In this document: piece after piece, positions 14,527 through 19,495 of the stretch
Position numbering within the stretch: the first letter of the stretch is position 1
Layout of the letters: each line of letters begins with the position of its first letter
NCBI GenBank assembly: GCA_937952135.1
Contig: CALFYL010000292.1
Coordinates: 1-19,495, forward strand
Direction: 5' to 3'
DNA length: 19,495 nt
Source of the DNA: an uncultured Planctomycetia bacterium
GTDB lineage: Bacteria > Planctomycetota > UBA1135 > GCA-002686595
Program-made: the position numbers and the translations under genes
The notes under the pieces: generated by a model
The model's input: the letters and a program-made list of their open reading frames with translations, nothing else
Told to the model about the DNA's origin: nothing
Databases searched by the model: none

Positions 14527-15909
14527 ACCGTCGGACTTCGCGGGCTGCGTCGCGGGTGAGGTGCTGGGCGAGTTCTCGGGCGAGTTCTCGGGCGGACGTT
14601 CGGGCGGACTCGCGGGCGCGGGCTCTCCAGCGCCAGGTGAGAGCAGCGCGCGGGCCCACTCGCCTTCGAGCGCCGGCGACCCGCGGCGAACGCGCGCGGC
14701 GTCGGGCGGTGCGACTCGCGCGAGCACGGGTGCGAGCTCCCTCGCGACGAGCGCGTGTCCCGCGACCGACAGGTGGAAGTCCTGCTCCCAGTACACCGTT
14801 TCGCTCGCGCCGCGGAAGGCAGGCCGCAGGTCGAGCACTTCGACGCCGCGCGCCCGAAGGAACTCGAGCGTGGCGTCGCCGATGCCGGACAGCACGCTCA
14901 GGTGCTCGCGGCCGAGCCCGAGCGCGCCGAACACGCGCTCATAGCGCGCCGCGCGGCGCTCCCAGTCGATCTCCGGCGGCGGGGGCAAGTACAGCACGAC
15001 CAGCGTCGCGCCGTGGCGCAGGCACGTGACCTGGATCTCGGTCAGCACGTCGCGCGCGGCTTGAAGCGCGACGTCGATCTGCGACGGGTCGTGATGGAAC
15101 TGCGCGACGGAGAAGAAGAACTGCGAGACGGCTTCGGGGTCCGCATCCCGCGCCTCGGCGAGGCGTTCGTCGAGCGCCGCGAGGTCGCCGCGCGCGGTGC
15201 CGTGCGCGCGGTGCTGGAAGCCGAGCGCTTCGCCGAAGTCGTTGCCGCCGTAGAGCGCCGCGACGACGACGTCGGGGGCGAAGGGGAGCATCCGCTCGAG
15301 TGCGCCGAGGTGGTGGACGAAGGTCTGTCCCGGAACGGCCGCGTTGAGCACTTCGACGCGCTGCGAGGGGCGTTGCGCGGCGAGCCCAGCCTCGGCGAGC
15401 TGCGCGAACGACTCGGAGTTGTTGCAGTAGCCCGCGGTGTGCGAATCGCCGACCACGACGACGCGCAGATCGGGACGCTCCACACTCGGCTCGTCGTCGT
15501 CCCGCAGACCGAACGAATTCGTGCGCACGTACCAGCCGCCGTCCGGATGCTCGGCCCATTCGCGGCGCCGGTTCATGCCGCCGGAGAAGGTGAAGCCGCC
15601 GACCGGATCGAAGCGCAGCGGGTTGTTGCGCGCCGTGGTGGGCTTGGGGAAATCGTCGGGATTCCAGGGCGTGCGGCGGAAGGTCGACGCGGGATAGCGC
15701 GGCGTCGCCACCTCGAGCGCGCTCGGCAGCGAGCTCTGATCGGCCGCGATCGCGGACGGCGCCTTCGGATCGAAGCCGCGCGTGTCGATCTTCAAGTCGA
15801 TCGAGCGTTCGTCGCGCTGCATGCGCTTCGCCACCACGACCACGAGCGCCGCGCCCAGCGCGAAGCCCGTCAGCGTCAGCATCCAGCGCGCGGCGGGGCG
15901 GCTCACCAC
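14521..15909 (-). CDS. Membrane-anchored SGNH/GDSL hydrolase with Pro-rich repeat tail
   Basis: This 462-residue protein starts at GTG 15909 (the next codon is also GTG; ATG at residue 10 would cut into the anchor). One membrane anchor spans about 9-27. The SGNH domain is canonical: block I VVVVGDSHTAG (150-160, Ser156), block II NAAVPGQT (189-196, Gly194), block III LYGGNDFGEA (219-228, Asn223), and block V QDFHLSVAGHALVA (376-389, Asp377 and His379). All catalytic and oxyanion residues are present, so esterase or acyl-transfer activity outside the cytoplasmic membrane is likely; the substrate is unknown. The C-terminus is seven tetrapeptides each starting with Pro. Unlike the SGNH-like gene 1.7 kb away, this one keeps all blocks and lacks the beta-rich C-terminal domain, so the two are not recent duplicates. 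It probably lies downstream of the coiled-coil gene on the same strand, 189 bp away. Confidence 0.87.
   Translation of the reverse strand: MVSRPAARWMLTLTGFALGAALVVVVAKRMQRDERSIDLKIDTRGFDPKAPSAIAADQSSLPSALEVATPRYPASTFRRTPWNPDDFPKPTTARNNPLRFDPVGGFTFSGGMNRRREWAEHPDGGWYVRTNSFGLRDDDEPSVERPDLRVVVVGDSHTAGYCNNSESFAQLAEAGLAAQRPSQRVEVLNAAVPGQTFVHHLGALERMLPFAPDVVVAALYGGNDFGEALGFQHRAHGTARGDLAALDERLAEARDADPEAVSQFFFSVAQFHHDPSQIDVALQAARDVLTEIQVTCLRHGATLVVLYLPPPPEIDWERRAARYERVFGALGLGREHLSVLSGIGDATLEFLRARGVEVLDLRPAFRGASETVYWEQDFHLSVAGHALVARELAPVLARVAPPDAARVRRGSPALEGEWARALLSPGAGEPAPASPPERPPENSPENSPSTSPATQPAKSDGR
14533..14616 (-). repeat. Seven in-frame 12-bp units encoding Pro-x-x-x tetrapeptides
   Basis: Read on the minus strand the units encode PASP, PERP, PENS, PENS, PSTS, PATQ and PAKS, ending three codons before the stop. 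Two units (14569-14580 and 14581-14592) are identical; the others are diverged. The segment is a flexible, probably surface-exposed or wall-spanning tail and a possible site of length change by slippage. Confidence 0.75.
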
Positions 15910-16098
15910 GGGCGCGCTGCTTGCCTTCGAAGGCGTTCGGTGCGTCGATCGTGTCGCATCTCGCCCGGCGATCCTACTCGCTGCGCGCGGCCGCGCGAGC
16001 CGCTCTGAATTCGAACTGCCGGGCTGCGCACCCCGAATCGCGCGCCACGACGCGTGCGAAGGTGCGTGCGAAGGTGCGTGCGAGCGCGGCGGCGAGCT
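15910..16098. other. 189-bp gap between two minus-strand genes
   Basis: No credible gene is visible. It contains a short 12-bp tandem repeat (listed separately) close to the end of the upstream coiled-coil gene and an AAGG 13 nt before the GTG of the SGNH gene that might act as a weak ribosome-binding site. No clear promoter or T-tailed terminator is seen. Confidence 0.5.
16052..16084. repeat. 12-bp tandem repeat, about 2.7 copies
   Basis: GCGTGCGAAGGT occurs at 16052-16063 and 16064-16075, followed by a partial copy GCGTGCGAG at 16076-16084. It lies 15 bp beyond the stop of the coiled-coil gene, in a non-coding gap. Confidence 0.7.
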
Positions 16099-16857
16099 TC
16101 AGCGCCCGCGGCGACTGCCCGACGTGTTCGTCGAGCCGCGCCGGCCGCGTCCGCGGTCGTCGCCGCGCGCGGTCTCGCGTTTCTGATAGGTCTCGAACTG
16201 CTCGGGCGTGAGGATGGCGGTCAGCGCGGCCAGTTCGCGCTTGCGGTGCTCCTCGACGGCGGCGCGGTACGTCTCGCGGTCGGCGCCGGCTTCGCGCTGC
16301 GCTTCGAGCGCCTCGCGCTCCGTGCGCTGGCGCTGCATCAGCGCGCGCAGATCGTTCGTCTGTCCCGGCGCGAGGCCCAGTTGCTCGCTCACGCGCGCCA
16401 AGCGCTCTTCCATGCGTTCGAGCTCGCGCTCCTCGCGGGCGCGCGCCGCCTCGGCGCGTTCCTCGGCGCGGATCGTCTCGAGCGCCTGCACCACGGATTC
16501 CTGCACGACTTCGGGCGCGAGCGCGGCCGCGTCTCCGTCCGTGCTCCGCGTCGCCTCGGCCGAGCGAGCCGGCGCGAGCGCGACTCGCGCTTCGGGTTCG
16601 GGGCGCCGCTCCAGCGCTTCGAGCCGCGCCACGAGTTCGCTGTGTTCGACCTCGAGCGTCCGCAACTGCCGCGCGAGTTCCGCGCTGCCCGCGCTCGCCG
16701 CTTGCAGCGAGGCGCTCGCGGGCGAGCCGTGGGCCGACGCCGGATGCGCGGAATCGGGCGCGCTGCGCTCGTCGGCGACGAAGGAGTGGACGAGCAAGGC
16801 GCTCGCGGCGCCGACGAGGGCGGCCACAAGCGCGGACGAGAGCAGCGTGTTCTTCAT
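16099..16857 (-). CDS. Membrane-anchored coiled-coil protein with Spy/CpxP-like LTxxQ motif
   Basis: This 252-residue protein starts at the ATG at 16857, giving MKN and then a hydrophobic anchor or signal (about 5-25). A longer frame reaches 16947 but its extra residues cross a nine-base C run and look non-coding. The mature part is an Ala/Ser-rich linker (30-60), a short coiled coil (60-85), a second linker, then a long Glu/Arg/Ala-rich coiled coil from about 115 to 210. It ends with ALTAILTPEQFETYQKRE (211-228), which has the LTxxQ-type motif (LTPEQ, 216-220) of Spy/CpxP/ZraP-like periplasmic proteins, and a basic Arg/Gly/Ser-rich tail (231-252). Spy/CpxP members are periplasmic chaperones or stress sensors; here the resemblance is in motif and helical layout only. 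It is longer than Spy (about 160) and may stay anchored. No two-component system is adjacent. Confidence 0.8.
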   Translation of the reverse strand: MKNTLLSSALVAALVGAASALLVHSFVADERSAPDSAHPASAHGSPASASLQAASAGSAELARQLRTLEVEHSELVARLEALERRPEPEARVALAPARSAEATRSTDGDAAALAPEVVQESVVQALETIRAEERAEAARAREERELERMEERLARVSEQLGLAPGQTNDLRALMQRQRTEREALEAQREAGADRETYRAAVEEHRKRELAALTAILTPEQFETYQKRETARGDDRGRGRRGSTNTSGSRRGR

Positions 16858-17055
16858 GGTGGCGCCCGAGGACGAGGCGTTGGGGGGGGGCCGGAAGCAA
16901 CCCGGCAGCGCGGCCAACGTTTCGACGAACTTCGCTTCGAGTCGCAAAGCCGCGAGTTGCCCGCTAATTCTGCCGCTCGCGGTCGACTTTGGCTGCGCTC
17001 AAGATGCGGGGTCGCGCGGGTTGCGGGGCTCGCTCTCGTGCGACAGGATCCCGCC
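16858..17055. promoter_or_regulatory. Divergent 198-bp region with a nine-base G/C run
   Basis: It separates the coiled-coil gene (-) and the MORN/toroid gene (+). A run of nine G (16882-16890) lies 24 bp upstream of the minus-strand ATG. A small AT-richer patch (GCTAATTCTGC, near 16961-16971) is the likeliest place for promoter melting, but I cannot match a convincing -35/-10 pair on either strand. Confidence 0.35.
17045..17048 (+). promoter_or_regulatory. Ribosome-binding site of the MORN/toroid gene
   Basis: AGGA lies 7 nt before the ATG at 17056 and decides that start over the much longer open frame upstream. It is one of only two good Shine-Dalgarno sites in the window. Confidence 0.6.
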
Positions 17056-19248
17056 ATGCTTCCCCAAGCCTTGGTTCTGCTGCTCTGCACGTTGCTTCAA
17101 ACTCCGGCGCCGCGCGCCGTTCGCGAAAGCTGGCCGGACGGAAGTCCGCGCGCCGAGTACGAGGTCGTCGAGGAGCGCGGAAACGCGCTGCGCACCGGCA
17201 AATTCCGCGAGTGGCATGAGAACGGAACGCTCGCGGCCGAGGGGGTCTATTCGCGCGGCCTGCGCGCCGGAGCGTGGGAGACCTGGCACGCGAATGGCAC
17301 GAAGGAATCGCGCGGGCGCTACGCGAGCGACAAACGCACGGGAAAATGGAGCTTCTGGCGCGAGGACGGGCTCGAGAACTTCGACCAGACCGGGCAGTGG
17401 GAGTGGGCCGAGACGCGCTCCGAAGACGGGAGTTTGCGCGCGTGCGGCTACGAGCGCGACGGCATGCGTCACGGTGTTTGGACGCTGACCTGGCCCGACG
17501 GCACGCCGCAGTTCGAGGGCGAGTTCCGCAACGGCCTGCGGCGCGGAGAGTGGATCTTCCAGCACCGCGACGGACGGCCGGCGTTGTGGCTGCTCTCGGG
17601 CGAGTACGACGGCGACCGGCGCGTGGCGTTGCTCGCGCGCGAGCGCTGGGACCAAGTGTCGAAGGAGCGCGAGGCGTCGGCGCGCGATTGCGAACTCGCC
17701 GCGTCGGCGCCGGCGGATGCGAAGCGCGAGAAGACGGTTGCGCCCGGAGACGTCGAACGCATTCCCGCGTTGCTCGCCGAATGGCAGGCGCTCGACGCAG
17801 CGGATCCCCACGCGACGGCGCGCGCGAAGACGCTGAACACGCTCGCGGCGACGATCGCGAGCGGCTCGAGCTTCGGCTGGCCGGCGGGCGCTGCCGAGAG
17901 CGATGGGCAGCTCCGCCGCGAGGTGTTCCGCTCGTGGGCGAGCCTGTGGGAACTCACGCGAAACGATCGGATTTTCTGGTACTTCGAGCTGGCGGCGGCG
18001 AGCGGCGATGCAGCGTCGAACCCCGCGCTGGCGCTCGGCACGCCGAACCTGGAGCCCGAGCGCGTTTTGCGCCCCAAGTTGAAGGGCGCTCTCGACCCGT
18101 ACCTCTATCGCTTCGGGCGCGCGGGCGAGCCCAAGTCTCCGAGCGGAGCGACTTTGGAGGTGAGGACCGCGATCGACGCCGCGCTCGCGTGGCTCGTCGC
18201 GCACCAGGAGCCCGACGGGCGTTGGTGCGCGGTGGAGTCGACGGTGTGCGGAGCGCATGCGGGCGAGCCGTGCGAGTTGATGGGGCAGCTCGGCCACGAC
18301 GTCGGGCTCACCGGACTCGCGCTGCTCGCGCTGATGGCCGACGGCCACACGCCTCGCACCGGTGCATATGCGCCGCAGGTCGCGCACGCGGCTCGCTGGT
18401 TGACGCGCGCGCAGGACAAGAGCGGCTTCCTGCAAACCATCTACATGGACGACGGACTGCGTGTCGTGCGCCACGATGCCATGATCGGCCATGCGATCGC
18501 GACACTCGCGTTGTGCGAGGCCTATGCGCTCGCGGGTGTGGCGGCGATCGCGAGTTCGGCGGAACATGCGCTCGCGGCGTTGGCAGCGGCCCGGAACCCC
18601 TACGGCGGGTGGCGCTACGACCGCCGGCCCTCGGGAGACAACGACACGTTCGTCACCGCTTGGGCGACGCTCGCGCTTGTCGCCGGCGATGAGCTCGAGC
18701 TGACGTTCGACCGCGCGAGCCTCACTGGCGGACTGAGCTGGATGTACGAGGCGACCGATCACGCCACGGGTCGCGCGGGCTACGACGGCAGCGGTGCGTC
18801 GAGCACGCGGTACAAAGGGGTCAACGATCACTTCACGATCGAGGGCCTCGAGACGACCACCGCGGCGGCCATCTGTTGTCGAGCTCTGCTCGAGGGATCG
18901 AACCTTCGGAGCAGTCCAGGAGTCGAAAGCGGCGTCAAACTGCTGCGTCGCTCGCTGCCTCGCGACCACGAGCATCAGCGCGACTTCCTCTACGGATTCT
19001 TCGGCGCCGCGGCGTTCAACGAGATCGGAGGGGAGGTGCAAGCCGCATGGAACCGGGCGTTGCGCACGGCGCTGCTCGGCGCGCAGCGCAAGGACGGCGC
19101 GCAAGCGGGCTCCTGGGATCCGAACGACGCGTGGAGCTACGCGGGCGGGCGGGTGTACGCGACGGCAGTCAACGCGCTTGCGCTCCAGGCGCCCTACCGG
19201 CGCGTGCCGAAGCACGCCGCGGGCGGGGCCAAAGGCAAGTCGAAGTGA
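17056..19248 (+). CDS. Exported MORN-repeat / prenyltransferase-type alpha-toroid fusion protein
   Basis: This 730-residue protein has a short signal peptide (about 1-18, MLPQALVLLLCTLLQ). Residues 25-175 carry about five MORN_2/YwqK-type repeats with the pattern G-x-[FY]-x-x-W-x-x-[ND]-G-x-x-x-x-x-G-x-[FY]: GKFREWHENG, GAWETWHANG, GKWSFWREDG, GVWTLTWPDG, GEWIFQHRDG. A linker (185-365) follows. Residues 366-715 are helix-pair repeats of the prenyltransferase/squalene-oxidase toroid: AIDAALAWLVAHQEPDGRW, HDVGLTGLALLALMADG, AARWLTRAQDKSGFL, AIATLALCEAY, NPYGGWRYDRRPSGDNDTF, and finally GSWDPNDAWSYAGGRVYATAVNALAL. No DxDD or QW cyclase motif and no obvious zinc ligand triad is seen, so terpenoid cyclase or protein prenylation is unlikely; planctomycetes have many such exported toroid proteins of unknown function. 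The MORN part probably binds surface or membrane components. Start fixed by the AGGA site and signal peptide. Confidence 0.85.
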   Translation: MLPQALVLLLCTLLQTPAPRAVRESWPDGSPRAEYEVVEERGNALRTGKFREWHENGTLAAEGVYSRGLRAGAWETWHANGTKESRGRYASDKRTGKWSFWREDGLENFDQTGQWEWAETRSEDGSLRACGYERDGMRHGVWTLTWPDGTPQFEGEFRNGLRRGEWIFQHRDGRPALWLLSGEYDGDRRVALLARERWDQVSKEREASARDCELAASAPADAKREKTVAPGDVERIPALLAEWQALDAADPHATARAKTLNTLAATIASGSSFGWPAGAAESDGQLRREVFRSWASLWELTRNDRIFWYFELAAASGDAASNPALALGTPNLEPERVLRPKLKGALDPYLYRFGRAGEPKSPSGATLEVRTAIDAALAWLVAHQEPDGRWCAVESTVCGAHAGEPCELMGQLGHDVGLTGLALLALMADGHTPRTGAYAPQVAHAARWLTRAQDKSGFLQTIYMDDGLRVVRHDAMIGHAIATLALCEAYALAGVAAIASSAEHALAALAAARNPYGGWRYDRRPSGDNDTFVTAWATLALVAGDELELTFDRASLTGGLSWMYEATDHATGRAGYDGSGASSTRYKGVNDHFTIEGLETTTAAAICCRALLEGSNLRSSPGVESGVKLLRRSLPRDHEHQRDFLYGFFGAAAFNEIGGEVQAAWNRALRTALLGAQRKDGAQAGSWDPNDAWSYAGGRVYATAVNALALQAPYRRVPKHAAGGAKGKSK

Positions 19249-19394
19249 CCCGCGGCGGCGGAAGCTCCCGTGCGCGGTAGATTGTCGCAAAGACAAGCTC
19301 GGCGCGGCGTTAGGGCGCTTCGCGAACGCGGCGCGCGGCCTCCGAGCGCGGCCCTCGCGGCTCGAGCGTGGTCTACTCGATAAGACCTCTCCCG
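19249..19394. other. Intergenic region before the last gene
   Basis: A small hairpin TTGTC-GCAAA-GACAA (19282-19296) lies 33 bp after the toroid stop and could be a weak terminator, without a T-tract. A dyad GGTCT (19370-19374) and AGACC (19383-19387) sits 7 nt before the ATG at 19395 and might be an operator or a leader hairpin. No gene and no convincing promoter are seen. Confidence 0.35.
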
Positions 19395-19495
19395 ATGAAA
19401 GCCGTCGACCGACTCTCGCGCCACGCGCGCATCGTGGCCAAGGCCTACGAGGACCTGCCCAGCCCGCCGTTCCTGATCCTGTTCATCAACTCGAT
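19395..19495 (+). CDS. N-terminal fragment of a probable radical SAM protein (3' end outside window)
   Basis: Only 33 codons are visible, beginning MKAVDRLSRHARIVAKAYED and then LPSPPFLILFINS, where the window ends. The PPFLILFINS strand is what I expect immediately before the CxxxCxxC iron-sulfur motif of a radical SAM group common in planctomycetes, but the cysteines lie beyond the window, so the assignment is inference. There is no Shine-Dalgarno sequence; the leader before the ATG reads CTCTCCCG. The reading frame is uninterrupted to the last base and runs in the same direction as the preceding toroid gene. Confidence 0.5.
   Translation, partial: MKAVDRLSRHARIVAKAYEDLPSPPFLILFINS

Noticed and set aside
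11138..15909. Two SGNH genes as a surface polysaccharide O-acetylation locus
   Set aside because: No MBOAT acyltransferase or other pathway gene is nearby, the two proteins are dissimilar outside block I, and unrelated genes lie between them.
16054..17055. Upstream extension of the MORN/toroid frame (1064 codons in total)
   Set aside because: It runs antisense through the coiled-coil gene; the AGGA site and signal peptide support 17056.
17056..17600. MORN repeats read as a YwqK-type antitoxin, implying a toxin-antitoxin pair
   Set aside because: The protein is exported, fused to a toroid, and has no small toxin gene beside it.
1..19495. Mobile element, prophage, CRISPR or defence island
   Set aside because: I see no transposase, integrase, phage gene, terminal inverted repeats with target duplication, or regularly spaced direct repeats; base composition looks uniform.

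Overview
The window is very GC-rich DNA with dense, mostly end-to-end genes, and its gene content points to a planctomycete. The clues are: an ECF sigma factor divergent from a membrane Ser/Thr kinase with a TPR ectodomain; a PD40-propeller protein ending in a Cys/Gly/Asn-rich domain I associate with high-GC marine planctomycetes; an exported prenyltransferase-type toroid protein with the GSWDP...GGRVYATA ending common in that phylum; and GT-C glycosyltransferases of types frequent there. The assignment comes from recognising protein families, not from a database search. I see no rRNA, tRNA, CRISPR array, insertion sequence or integrase, so this looks like ordinary chromosome.

Layout. 1-1704 (+) is the 3' part of a secreted PD40 propeller protein. 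It converges on an ECF sigma factor (1720-2346, -), which is divergent from a 968-residue Ser/Thr kinase (2403-5309, +). After a 318-bp gap holding a candidate promoter inside a 10-bp inverted repeat, two GT-C membrane glycosyltransferases follow as a translationally coupled pair (5628-7151 and 7148-8503, GTGA overlap). They converge, with interlocked stop codons, on a lipoprotein-type SAM methyltransferase (8500-9219, -). Divergent from that is a KefB/KefC/YbaL-like antiporter (9403-11109, +), which converges on an SGNH-like membrane protein (11138-12772, -). Divergent from that are a Sua5-type threonylcarbamoyl-AMP synthase (12859-13812, +) and a DUF4136-like lipoprotein (13857-14495, +). 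They converge on a second SGNH hydrolase (14521-15909, -), with a membrane-anchored Spy/CpxP-like coiled-coil protein upstream on the same strand (16099-16857, -). Divergent from this is a MORN-repeat/toroid fusion protein (17056-19248, +). The window ends in the first 33 codons of a probable radical SAM gene (19395 onward, +).

Themes. Apart from sua5 and the sigma factor, nearly every product is predicted to be membrane-bound, lipid-anchored or exported, so the region is mainly envelope and surface biology. The sigma factor/kinase pair looks like a signalling unit; its targets cannot be read from this window. The glycosyltransferase pair and the two SGNH proteins may act on cell-surface glycans, but no complete pathway (no MBOAT acyltransferase, flippase or polymerase) is visible. 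I do not see a clear undescribed multi-gene system. The strongest leads are the MORN-toroid fusion, the exported methyltransferase, the promoter-flanking inverted repeat, and C-rich leaders without Shine-Dalgarno sequences before several genes.
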